This document shows positions 12,013 through 22,820 of a stretch of DNA of 64,000 nucleotides, one piece after another. Position numbers and translations under genes: made by a program. A model generated the notes under the pieces. The model saw nothing but the letters and a program-made list of their open reading frames with translations. It was not told the DNA's origin and made no database searches. Every line of letters starts with the position of its first letter. Position 1 is the first letter of the stretch. Origin of the DNA: Bryum argenteum (Eukaryota > Streptophyta > Bryopsida > Bryales > Bryaceae); NCBI GenBank assembly GCA_037043015.1, contig CM073323.1:930001-994000 (forward strand), in the 5' to 3' direction.

Positions 12013-13012
12013 CCTTTAAACACCCAAATTGTCAAAAACAACATTTGGAGTGAAGGCAAAAACTTTGAAGAGTCATATCTTCTTCATCTCGACTTCGTTT
12101 TGAATGGAATGACTTGGTTTGGGTCCCAAATCGAGTCTAGTTTGTGTGGATAAAAAATTTGATATTCATACAATAAAGTAAGAAACTATGGCATGCTTTT
12201 TAGTAAAGTCAACTTTAGTTTTTAGTGAAGTCAACTTTAGTTATTGCAAGTCAAACATTGGGCATGTTTTACCATTGCAAGCCCATTATACAAAATCAAA
12301 AATAGTTATTCATGATTTATTTATTTTACATAATTATGAATTTATAATAAACTCCAATAATTTTTCAATTGGAAGATTCTTCATCAAGATACTTTGTATT
12401 GGATTTTCAGAGATGTTTCTACAATGAAAAAAGTGAAAAGTGGATGATTCTTGATGAGCTATATCTCCTTCATCCACCGTTGAATTTCAACTTTTCTTTT
12501 TTGAGACAGGTTCCAAATAGAGTCTAGTTTAAGTGGTAAAAATTTTGACCAGATCAAAGGTGTTTTGAATATAAGGCAAGAACTTGAGTATAAGGGGTGT
12601 AGATTTGGACCCTTTTTCTTTAGTGAAATATCTTGCCAATCTTCACCCTTGCAAGGTTATGAATTGAGGCAAGAGATTTTTTTGATGAATCTTTTTTGTA
12701 CAAGAGTGTTGTTGAGACGAGCTTGAACAACTTCGTAGTTTGTGAAGTTTTCATTGCAATTTGTTTGTTGACAACATTTTCACTTCAAAGTGAAAATGCT
12801 CAAATTCTCTCGGTTTCTTTTCAGTACGAATATGTTATGGTCTCGCAATCTATGAGGTCTTACGACTCCAACTTAGATCCACATGACCTACAACAAGTAA
12901 ACCACAAGATTGTAGGATTGAGGTTTAAATATATTACCTCTATTTTCATCAATGACACTACAAGAATTTGTATTTCTAGGCTCAAGGCCCCCCCCCCTTG
13001 GGCGTTTAAGAA
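12013..13012. mobile_element. TTAA-flanked TIR element, copy B (~1.0 kb)
   Basis: TTAA (12009-12012) then CCTTTAAACACCC at the left; GGGCGTTTAAGAA then TTAA (13013-13016) at the right. The ends are more diverged than in copy A. The interior is collinear with copy A (ACTTGGTTTGGGTC, AGTAAAGTCAACTTTAG, TATATCTCCTTCATCCACCG, GTCTCGCAATCTATGAGGTC). It has no coding capacity. Confidence 0.68.
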
Positions 13013-13518
13013 TTAAGGTCAAATGATCATATCATTTGATAACTCACGAGTCCAAGCAATTTTGTGAAAGTAAATTAGTGTATTTGGGTGAAGGTATATT
13101 GAGCGTTTGGGAAGGTTATTTATTTTTATTAGCTAATCTCTTACATTCCTCACATCTAGTAAGCTACTTTGCGTACCTTTGTAGGCACTTTACTCCATTT
13201 ACTCTCGGAACCATTCATGCAATTTCTATGTGTTTTCTTTGTGTCCTACATTTTAAAAATCTGGTACAGTATTTGGCCATTTTCATAAGGTGTGTTTCTT
13301 AGCCTTCGGCTCTTCCAAGACGCTTGTTAAATTGCTTGAGTGATTATAGACTTAGTCTACGTAGCAACAAGATACACCTTTTCTATCTATTTATATATAT
13401 GATTACATTTTTGTTTCATACATGTATATATATTAAAAGGTTGAATTAACAACTAAATAAAAAAGCTACAAAGGAAAACAATACATTAGTATAATAAATG
13501 TTAGAGTGGTCTCCTTAA

Positions 13519-13743
13519 CCCTTAAAGGTCTGAACAACCAGATTTTGGTTGCTGGAATACGACGTATTTTGATTATATTGGAATCTGTGTACACCTTTAA
13601 TAGATTTGAGTTCAAAGGAGAAGTTGACATTTAAGGCCATGCAATTCTACTGAGCTTTTAAGATCTGAATATAGAGTTTCTTGTTTGTAGCAAATCTCAA
13701 TTATACGACAATGTATGTACTATCCCCAAGGGACCTTTAAGGG
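13519..13743. mobile_element. Short TTAA-flanked TIR element (225 bp)
   Basis: TTAA (13515-13518) is followed by CCCTTAAAGGTC. The right end GACCTTTAAGGG is followed by TTAA (13744-13747). The 12 bp inverted repeats are perfect. The interior differs from copies A-D, so this is a second MITE-like subfamily sharing the same end type and target site. Confidence 0.72.
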
Positions 13744-13747
13744 TTAA

Positions 13748-14197
13748 ATGATCAGCATGATTTTGCAAGAGTTATGAGGAAAACATGTAACAAATGTGGA
13801 TAAATTCTTATTAATTTTTTTTTTCCAACAATATTATAGCCCATGTGACAAGCTAATCATAAAAATAGACACATTTTGCAACAATCACATTATAGAGCTT
13901 TTAGTACATATTTACAAAATGTGCAACCAATGAACGCTTGACTGTGCAATACTTCAAAGAGTACAAGTTCAAAAAATAAAAGCCTCTCACATGATTTATC
14001 CCACAAGGAAAGAGATCACATAAATCATGCACCCATCTAAAATGTCAAGTGATTATTTATAAAGAAAAAAAGAATAAATAAAGAAATCCTAGTTCTTGAG
14101 AGAATCATAATACCCTAACTATTAATGTGAGTGTACATGGACTCACATGTATGTAAAGAAAGAATATAGCATGGAGAGAGAGAGAGCAAGAGGGATT
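13748..14197. other. Intergenic, 3' flank of HMA gene
   Basis: AT-rich DNA with no gene recognised. The last 100 bases, including a GAGAGAGAG run near 14175, are likely the 3' UTR of the leftward HMA-domain gene. Confidence 0.4.
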
Positions 14198-15049
14198 TTA
14201 CGGAGGTTGGAAAATGTTCCATAGATCCGCTATACTTTGGTAAGGAACAGGTTTGGGAGGTGGCACAAATGCTGCTGCAGGGCCTTCAGCTGTGCGGAAG
14301 TGAGGCCAATCATAATATTCATTGCGCGGATATGGATATGGATTATAGGGCAACAATGGATTGTAAGCTTGACTTGGATGATACTCACCCCATGGATAGC
14401 GATTCACCATGTACTCAAATGGTGGGTATTGCTGCAAGTTCACTGCCGCTGGTGGTGCAGGCTCACCCTTGCCCTTCCCTTTCCCATCATCATCATCCTT
14501 CTCATCCTTCTTCTTCTCCTTCTTCTCCTTCTTCTGCTCCTCCTTCTTTTCCTCCTTCTTTTCCTCCTTCTTCTCCTCCTTCTTCTCCTCCTTCTTCTCT
14601 TCCTTCTTTTCTTCCTTCTTTTCTTTCTTCTCTTCTTTCTTCTCTTCTTTCTTCGGAGGTGCAGGCGGGGGCTCAGGCCACCACTGGGCCTTTTTGTCGA
14701 CTTTCCTAGCCCGTTTGAGCACGTCCCCTGCGAAGGGTGCTCCTATGACGGTCACCTTCATTATTTTGTAATCGACTATCACATCCATCACTCCTGCACA
14801 AGCAACAGCATTCCCATCACCATTCCAAATTGTTCGACTCCGCTGGATTACTCTCCACATACATTAAGTTCCAAAATCACATCTTCGCGATGCTGCCGGT
14901 TGCTCAACTTCCACAGCAGTGCTGTGGTTGATACGTCCTACTTAAGGGACACACTCACCAGGTACTTCACGGAGTTCTTCCGATATGATCTCAGCGCACT
15001 TCATGCAACACATGGACATTTTCAGGTAGAGCTTCTTCAGCCCCACCAA
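14198..15049 (-). CDS. HMA-domain (heavy-metal-associated) protein with Lys/Glu-rich tract
   Basis: This resembles plant HMA/HIPP-type metallochaperone-like proteins. Two exons join in phase: 15049-14959 and 14793-14198, with a GTGAGT donor and a CTTGTGCAG acceptor. The first carries LKMSMCCMKCAEIISEELRE, with the metal-site motif MCCMKC (MxCxxC class). The join continues VPGVMDVIVDYKIMKVTVIG, the rest of the ferredoxin-like HMA fold, then DVLKRARKVDKKAQWWPEPP. Next is a tract of about 60 residues of KKEEKKEE repeats (about 14660-14475 on DNA), an Asp/Gly/Lys stretch, and a Tyr/Pro/Asn-rich tail ending DLWNIFQPP. No C-terminal CaaX box is present, so it is not a standard isoprenylated HIPP. 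An acceptor-like TTGCAG before 15049 implies at least one more 5' exon that I could not place. A plausible start exon (ATG at 17486 followed by a GTAAGT donor) is speculative. Confidence 0.78.
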
Positions 15050-18000
15050 CTGCAACCAACACCAGATATTGGTGTTATACTCACAAACTAGAATATCTGA
15101 TTTGCATCAAAATTCACGGTTATAGACTGAATAAGTGCTTCGAGCCTGGCTGAGCCAGGCAAGCTTCCCTTGCACATCCATGAGCGGTCTACAGTAGTCT
15201 AGCAACGCTCCGCAGCACATTCAAGGTGGAAGGGACATTGGATATTGAGCCACTACTTCGGGAGCCTTAGCAAGCAACATTCTACCTGTACGTGAGTAGA
15301 GGTACCGAAATTTCACGTACCGGCATTTTCTCCGCTGGAGCAACTCGCACAGGGGCATACCAGGAATGACTCTCCAGCCAATTCGGTGGAGGCCCTCCCG
15401 TGAAAACAAACACCTGAACATGCACACACAACATTAACATTGCCTCATTAGAACCCGCGCCGATAAGCTTTCCCCCGTGAAGAGCATCCACATCCACTCC
15501 ATCAGTCCGGATAAGCTCACGACAATTCCGAAATCAGAGCCCACTATACCTCTTTGTTGTCCATCTTGAGTTGGTCCACGAGCTCAACTATTCACGAACA
15601 GTTGGAAACTTTCACTACATTGAGAGATGATGCGTCAGAAGCGTTCTGTTGAGGATCGAGATCTGTCACGCAATTCAAGATTGTCAAAATTTGTCAAACT
15701 TTGATGGAGTAGTCACGATATATATGAAAAGTCCCTCAAGTCATGCAGACAGTTGACCATGACCGCTTACGGGGAAACCGATTCTCAAGATTAAATTTTA
15801 CGTCACATACAATGCAGTAAGAAGCAGCGACTATCAACGAACCGCAATCTCCGCACACGAATTCCGATGCACTGGCCTATTTCAAAGTCTACCCGATTGA
15901 CCAGTGCTATATTCCCTCATATATTCCCACCAACATCCTACCAGAATTGGGGACACTGGGACAAACCCTAGGGCACTGTGACCTTGGCAACCCTGGTAAG
16001 TACAACAATTTAACAAATTACACACCTTTCAAGAAATCGAAATATAGGGAACATATATCAAAGATGAAGAACTAGGAGGAAGTCTGCAAAATCAAAAGTC
16101 ACTGTACATCGAACGGGTACTGAAAAGTGGCTATGGCACGCAAGCTCCATAAGCAACATAATACCGACAGACAGCGCCAGTTTTCACAAGTACCGGCATC
16201 AGAAAGGAGCACTTGACATCCCAGCCGCCAGAAATATTTCCTTGCGCCATCGACCTTCAAGCAAATCCGAACTACAAGTAGCGTTAAGAATATCGCCTCG
16301 CAGATCAAACTTGAATGGTGGTCTCAGTACCATGCCATTCCTTTCGTAAAACTCACGACAGCAGATTTTTCTTTCCACGAAGTGACACAAGCGAAAATCT
16401 TCTTCAACTGCGTCGCGAAATCTACAACGAACTTGTCAGCTCAGTCGTGACGTATGTTGCCACTCATCGTCAGGTATACTTTTGAGACTCCTAGAACACG
16501 TAAATTTTGGAATTTGAAAGAGAATAGAAAGATGTTTGAGGAATTCGGGGGGCTGCAGGCCTGCAGCATCGAAATCCTCACACTGAATTGCTTCTATTCG
16601 TCACTTGATGTGGCTCTAGCTGCCAGGTGCGATCCTTGCCAGATACCCCTCTTTAGCTTGCGGGATAGACACTCAGGTTCTGAAGTCCTTTTCTACTAGG
16701 ATGTCAATTTCACACTACGCATGAACAAGCAAGGTCCATTAACACTTTGGACGCAATATCACTACCGCACTCACCATAAATCGCCAAAAGAGACGCAAGC
16801 AAAAACGAACATGGTAGAGAACCAAACGACGAAGAACCACCGCGTATATCATATGTCAAGGATCTCCTCGCCTCCAACTACAACAAGACTTCAAAACTCC
16901 ACAACATGCGATGTGTATTCATCGGCCGATACGCAAACAATCAATGCGTTCTGGCGGCGACATAGATGCATAGACTGGAGGCAGAATCGAAGAAGCGCAA
17001 ATTTCGAGGATGGCACGAAATTTAGCGCAAGTCCTTGATGACGGCGACGGTTAGCAGCCATGATCGCAGTCTGAAGTATGGATATCCCTAGTCTCGACGA
17101 GTTGATACTACAAGCGTTCAATCTCAGTAAGTTTCTAGAGTTGGAAACCCCAGAGGATCTGATGCAATCTAGAGGGTCCAACCAATTCAATTGTGTCTTG
17201 ACAACCATCAAATACTCAGTAGCGTTACGGAACACAGCCTGCTTGTACTGAAGGACTCGTACTGCTCTGACAAGCGGATTCCTCTACAACGCCCAGCATA
17301 TGCCTCTCTGTGGAGGTAGTAGCTGGGACCAACACAAAATTGATCGGCTTGGCGTAACGTACCACAAACCAAGTGACCAAGTCTGGCAGACGAGGAGCAG
17401 CAGACGACGCAACAGCAAGCGCGACAAGAAATCAGAGGTGAATCGATCACATACTTACAGGGCAGCGCAGGGTGCGTCGTGGCCATCGGGAAACGCTACT
17501 GGAATTCTCTACCAATTGGTGACTCGTGGAGAGCGAACCCTGGAAGCTGAAATGTTTTACCACCCAAAGAGTGCAGGGGGGCGCAGGGCTTTGACTAGGC
17601 ACGATTCTGCATGAATGGAGGCTATCGCTTTCGGTGCCTTCACAAGAATGGTCTGCTCGAGAGGAACGCGTGCGCAGAGGAAAGCACTTGAGGGCTCTCC
17701 TGCCCTGAATTGCGTGTGCTGGACCTGCCGGGCCTCAATCGCGGGGCACACCACTGACTAGAGTGAATAACATGGAAGTAGCAGCTCCAGCTGCCTATGC
17801 AAACGCGCGGTGCGGAAGGCGGGTGAGTGGAATATGATATTTCAAAGCGAAGTCAAAGCATGTCCAGAGGCAAAGTGAAGGATTCTATGAGTGGATTCCA
17901 TGCATCCGCACTGTTGACTGGTCCAGAAGGCAGCACCCAGGGGATTGCGATTTGCTTTTATCCGTCTTAACGGAATGGGTGTCAAGAGCTGTCCAGAAGT

Positions 18001-18252
18001 AGTGGTGGCATGGACGTTGTGTCGTCTGCGGCTCCACATGATGCATTTCGACGCCCAGAAACTCTTACTGTCTAGCACTCCTTCTCAATGCAATTTTTTC
18101 AGAAATCGTAAGATCGGAACTCTCCATATCCGACAGGAGTTCATGCGTCACCACTTGAACATGGACAAGCCCTTGTGAAAACAACTCGTGTCAATTTCCA
18201 ATGCCTACGATCTCGTGCAATACATTTGTATCTTTGCTACTAATCCCATGAG
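15050..18252. other. Unassigned gene-like DNA upstream of the HMA gene
   Basis: Composition is closer to genic DNA than the AT-rich tracts and may hold 5' exons, long introns and the promoter of the leftward HMA gene. A minus-strand ATG at 17486 followed after 28 coding bases by a strong GTAAGT donor is a candidate first exon, but I found no in-phase continuation. A perfect 16 bp palindrome GCTGCAGGCCTGCAGC lies at 16552-16567. No protein family is recognisable. Confidence 0.35.
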
Positions 18253-18256
18253 TAGG

Positions 18257-18285
18257 GATTTCTTTTTTTTTTTCTTCTTTTTTTT

Positions 18286-18322
<37 letters not shown>
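18257..18322. repeat. Poly-T tract
   Basis: An almost uninterrupted T run (with a few C) just left of a miniature transposon. It could be an old poly(A) tail of a reverse-transcribed insert on the minus strand or simple slippage; nothing around it decides. Confidence 0.8.
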
Positions 18323-18323
<1 letters not shown>

Positions 18324-18352
18324 TCTCTCTTGTTCTAGACAGTTTTCTCTTA

Positions 18353-18720
18353 GGGCATCCTCAGTCGGGGCCCGCCAAAGGGGCCCGCCAAAGGCGTTTG
18401 GAGGGAGCCCCGCGAAGGAGCGAGGAGAAGTGCTATGAGCGGGGTCCAGTGGGTCGCCTGCCACCCTCTCCGGAGAACGGATTTTCCCTGCCATGCCGGA
18501 GCATTAGGGCTCGGGTCTTATTTCAATGTCTTTCCTGCCACTACGTGTACCGGGAGGACTCTTTCTCACAGCAAAGAGGAAAAATGTGACGAGAGCGGGA
18601 GCTAGTTTGGAGGGAGCCGCTTGGTAATGAGCGGGAAAGCGCCCACTGGCCCGCGCCGTAAGATGTTGCCCCTGCCAGATACCGTTGGCGTGGGCCAGAA
18701 CATGCCGACTGAGGATGCTC
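18353..18720. mobile_element. PIF/Harbinger-like (Tourist-type) MITE, 368 bp
   Basis: The left end GGGCATCCTCAGTCGGG and right end (reverse complement) GAGCATCCTCAGTCGGC form imperfect TIRs flanked by TTA on both sides (18350-18352 and 18721-18723). A TTA target duplication with GRGCATC-type ends is the hallmark of Tourist MITEs of the PIF/Harbinger superfamily. The interior is unusually GC-rich for the neighbourhood and encodes nothing recognisable. Confidence 0.75.
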
Positions 18721-18787
18721 TTATTAGTTTTATTCAATTGGTCTTTGTTTGTGAAAACCAATTGGATAGTGAGATGTTGTGAGATGT

Positions 18788-18816
18788 TGCTGCATAGTGA
18801 CCTTCACTATGCAGCA
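18788..18816. repeat. Perfect 12 bp inverted repeat (hairpin)
   Basis: TGCTGCATAGTG, a 5-base spacer ACCTT, then CACTATGCAGCA. A perfect stem-loop of unknown role; too short for a typical plant miRNA precursor. Confidence 0.85.
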
Positions 18817-18983
18817 GCATTAATTAACCCAATGGTGTTTCTTGCCACATGGACCCCCTTAAGGGAGTGCCACATGTACCCATGAGTGCGCTTTAATTTG
18901 AAAGTTTTTTCAGCGAGGCGAGCCCCTAACCCTTTTGTACATTTTCAATGAAGGAAGTACCTACAAATGATATGGGATAAATC

Positions 18984-19090
18984 CCTCCCCTAAGACCCCT
19001 CGCCCTAAGACCCCCTTCCCCAAGACCCTTGCCCCAAAACCCCTTCCCCAAGACCCCTGCCACAAGACCCTCGGTCCCCAAGACCCCGAG
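18984..19090. repeat. C-rich degenerate tandem repeat
   Basis: Repeats of CCCCAAGACCCCT and CCCTAAGACCCC in irregular array. It superficially resembles plant telomere repeat (CCCTAAA) but the unit is different and interstitial. Confidence 0.7.
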
Positions 19091-19816
19091 CTCGACCCCT
19101 CCCATACCCCTCCGCATTTTTAGGCGCACTGTGCGGCCCGCACTCCACGACCTTACTGAGATTTTGGGAGATAGTATATGTACGGGTGGTAGTAACTTGA
19201 TTGAGGATTGTGAGTATGCATGCGATGTTAAGGCTAGAGGGTTCCAATAGAGAAATGAATGTTTATCATTCAGCATGATTGGGAACATAGAGGATACCAA
19301 TAGGGAAAAAAGTGTGGGATAATCCAGTGGTTTAAACCATTGAGGAATTGGATTTATTGGCTAATGTAAAAAGTAGATGTGAGAGAAGCAATCGAACGAA
19401 AATTAAATGGAGAAAACAATATAATTGAAACCCTTGAGTAAAGGCAAACATCAATCGGGAAAGATGTGCAAATTTTATAATCCAACCAACTGGGAATATC
19501 CAATCTGTGCCGATAAAGTTGTTGTGCAAACATCAAGATCAAAGTTAATTGAAGAATATCAAGGTGATACTGAAAGCATCACACTTTTGAGAAAAAACTT
19601 AAAGAATTACAATCGACACTATTATGACAAGTGATACTATCGACATTACCTATTGGTATGAATATTAGCATAACTCATATTAAAGACCATTGCAATTGGG
19701 CAACTTTGGATTTCCTAATACTTGCAATTGAATCTTATCTACCTCCTAGTGTTCAAACCCTATAATTATAGGTTATTCTTTGTAATGGCATATCAAAACG
19801 GACTACATACATATAT
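19091..19816. other. AT-rich intergenic DNA
   Basis: No gene recognised. Short ORFs (for example around 19332-19634) have no family resemblance. Confidence 0.4.
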
Positions 19817-19977
19817 AGTGGTACCTGGATAAGATCAACCTTGTTAAGATCAACATCTTGTTAAGAACCCTCTGTTCCTTTATTATGCAAAGAGACATTG
19901 TTTTGTTATGGTCAATGCTTGGATAAGATCAACGTTTTTGTCTGTCCGACAACGTTTATCTAATCCAAGCACCACTT
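19817..19977. mobile_element. Miniature inverted-repeat element (~160 bp), mariner-like
   Basis: Left AGTGGTACCTGGATAAGATC; right end reads (reverse complement) AGTGGTGCTTGGATTAGATA. These imperfect TIRs of about 20 bp are flanked by TA-rich sequence (ATATAT on the left, TTTAT on the right). The interior repeats GGATAAGATCAAC twice. Small size, TIR style and TA context suggest a Tc1/mariner-type MITE, but the target duplication is ambiguous. Confidence 0.5.
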
Positions 19978-21436
19978 TATGTTCATGTGTCCCTTAAATT
20001 TGAGCTCAAGTCAATATGGATCATTTTTGTCAAACTTTGAATCCTACCCTAGTAAGATTCATGTATATCTATTCTAAAATGTTTCTTGGCCTTATTGGTC
20101 TAGAGAATCTACCATCTTTGAAATGTCATTTTCAAAGTGTCATTGGTATATTCTAATGTAAACTATATAGAAGTTAACTCCAAAAACCAAAACACAAAAA
20201 AACACAAAATAAAACCTGTCACAATATGAGGCAATTCTCACCATTGCCTCATAGTTTACAAAGGAAGAACAGTCCAAATCTAATTAAACCTCTTGCACTA
20301 AAAGCAATGCTAAGTATTCAAAATATATTGAATGACATTCAAATTCCTCCAACACAGATTAGACTTGAATTAAATTCCAAATTAAGAAAAATATTGAAAT
20401 CCAATGGTCGATATAGGAGATACAACTCCTCAAAAACCATGCTTTTTTTAGTCTAGTTTTTGGACCTAGTTACGCTTAGGGGCTAATAGTTCAAATATGT
20501 AACAAACTTCTTGTGATTGTTGTGAATCATTTTGGAGCTGACAAGCTACTTAGATTGTACTCAAAACTATTTTTAGATTATTTGTATTATACTCGAAACT
20601 ATGTCTAGATTTGATCGTATAAATTTTTCAAAAGAAATGCGTTGAAGAGACTTACCGCATAAATACCTCAAACTAAAACCATTTACTTTTATCTCAAAAG
20701 CACCCTAGTACCAAAAGATCTCTATAAAAAGTTTCTTAAAAATTATGAACTTGATATTCCAACTCATGTTCCCAAATTTCATCCTCCATTCCCATTTCCC
20801 CATGCCATGTTTCTCAATCTCCACTCGCATTCTTAATATGGTCATGATCCTTTGAGTCCTTCTCGGATTATTAAGTTATGATCAATCCTAAATTACAATC
20901 AAATACTACTTACCATAACTCTTTAAAATTCTTGAAACTTTTCATGTTGTGTATAGATGACCAAATGATGATGACCGTGATCATGATTAATATGCCATTT
21001 CTATATGAATTGTCGAGGAAGAAAACACTATTCTTTTATATCAAGCAAGAGATTTTTCTAAGAGTATTGAGATATATACATAGGGTTATCTTCATATCAA
21101 ACGACTCCAATTCTCATATTTAAGTGACGCCACCTTAGATAGAATAACTCCTTTAACTACGATGTAAGATTAGGGCCACAAATTATAGGCTACCAAGAGA
21201 CACAATTTTATTGTTGACCTCTAAAGGTTCTCAATGCAAAATTGTTTAAATTACCAAAATAGACCTTCCTCTTCTTCCATCCTGGAAAAACTCAATCTAA
21301 GCATTAGTTAGAAGATTCATCACTAGGATCTTAAAGTTAACTCAACCTTCCACTTACACACCAAGAACTTTGAACTATTGATTCTTCTACTAGGTAAGTC
21401 CAAATATCCGTTTCGGCTTTCTTGGGCCTTTAGAGG
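19978..21436. other. AT-rich intergenic DNA with an old dispersed repeat
   Basis: No gene recognised. About 20,750-21,070 is a diverged copy of the repeat seen at 11,700-11,970. A short TTAGGGG/CTAAT motif near 20,475 resembles a decayed end of the TTAA-type elements. Confidence 0.4.
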
Positions 21437-21440
21437 TTAA

Positions 21441-22816
21441 CTCTTGAACGTCCGTAGTGTCAAATGACAACATTTTGAAGGAAGGGCAGAAACTTTGGAG
21501 AGCTACACCTTTTTTATCCAAACTATGCTTATAACAAATCACTTGGGTTGGGTCTAAAATCAAGTCACTTAAAAATTGCAAACCCATACAATAACCAATG
21601 GCATGCATTCTAGTGAAGGCAACTTTTGGTTTTGAGATCTCATACACAAGGCATGCTTTACTATTGCAAGCTAATTATATGAAATCAAAAAAAAAAAAAA
21701 AAAAAAAAATCACAATTTTTTTTTTTTTTACATAAGTACAATATCTAGATGCATCCTCAAAACTTTCTAGTTGCAATTTTTTTAATCCATATAGCATTGG
21801 TGTTGGATTTGCAATGATGTTTCTATAGTGACAAACATAAGTTGAATAAATGGATTATTTTTTAGGAGGTAGACCTCCTTCATCCATCGTTAGATTTTGA
21901 CTTTATTTTTTGAAATAGATTCCAATCATAGTCTAGTTTTGATAATAAAAACCTTAACCTAATTGGAGGTGTATTGAAGATGGAGCCTCGACTTGAGTGC
22001 AAAGAGTCTAGTTTTAGACTAGTTTTCCTTTGTAAATTTTGGACCAATTTTCACCATTGGAAGACTACTATTTGATCCAAAAGTTATTTTGGGCATTTTG
22101 AAGGTTATTTTGGGCATTGCTTGTGAGACATTGTCTGCATGGTGCAAATGAGAACTTGATGATTGTTATTGCAAACATTTTGGTCATATTTTTTTTCTAT
22201 ATTAGGTTATCAAGTAGGATACACTCATGCAAAATTCTAGAGATTTATTCCACTTTGTCGACCATTATGCATATTATTTTGTAAAAGAAAATTTGAAAAT
22301 AATGATTCAAGAAAACATTTATCTCATTAGATCTTATTTGTTTATCAAATAACTGAACGGTGAGTAGGTGTCTTTATGAGTTTGTAAATAATGAGAAAGA
22401 TAACCTTGGAAACTTTTCAAGATCTTAATTTTTGACAAATTTTTGAAAGAGATAATGTGGAAATTACCAAAAACTTTGAAGATTGTTATTGTAATATTTG
22501 GAGGATGATCTTTTAAAACTGGTAAACTTCTTGACTCGAGTCACTTTGGAACTTGAATAGCAATCTGGTTAAGACATATTTCAAGAATGTAAATTCAAGA
22601 CTAGACTAAATTTTAAACTTCCCGTTTTGGACTTGAAACCTAAAGATTATAGTTTAAGTTTTGAAGTTTTTAAAATTCGAATTAGGCTTTGGAAATTTAA
22701 CGATGTACACTTTGGAGTATGGGAGCACCAAGTAAAAATATCAAGCAATATCTTGCTTTTAAGCTCTTTATCTCGGCTGACGAAATTAGCAAAAAGACGT
22801 TTTGGATCTTAAGGGG
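21441..22816. mobile_element. TTAA-flanked repeat, copy C (chimeric or nested, ~1.38 kb)
   Basis: TTAA (21437-21440) then CTCTTGAACGTCC. The first ~700 bp is collinear with copies A, B and D (TCACTTGGGTTGGGTCTAAAATC, ATCTCCTAC-like motif changed to GACCTCCTTCATCCATCG). After about 22,150 the sequence switches to a different repeat, also found at 24,180-24,830, and ends AAGGGG then TTAA (22817-22820). Copy C is therefore a composite of two subfamilies, or one inserted into or recombined with the other. It holds a 24-base poly-A run near 21,688. Confidence 0.5.
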
Positions 22817-22820
22817 TTAA

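Noticed and set aside
14237-15091. Long plus-strand ORF rich in Leu and two overlapping Ser/Phe-rich frames
   Set aside because: These are the antisense readings of the Lys/Glu repeat of the HMA gene; the minus-strand frame carries the recognisable HMA fold with matching splice sites.
16552-16567. Perfect 16 bp palindrome GCTGCAGGCCTGCAGC
   Set aside because: Short palindromes of this size arise by chance in 64 kb and there is no supporting context.
17208-17486. Minus-strand start exon (ATG at 17486, GTAAGT donor) as definite start of the HMA gene
   Set aside because: The donor is good, but no acceptor in the needed phase could be joined to it; the best nearby acceptor creates an immediate stop.
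18984-19090. Interstitial telomere repeat
   Set aside because: The unit is CCCCAAGACCCCT-like, not CCCTAAA.
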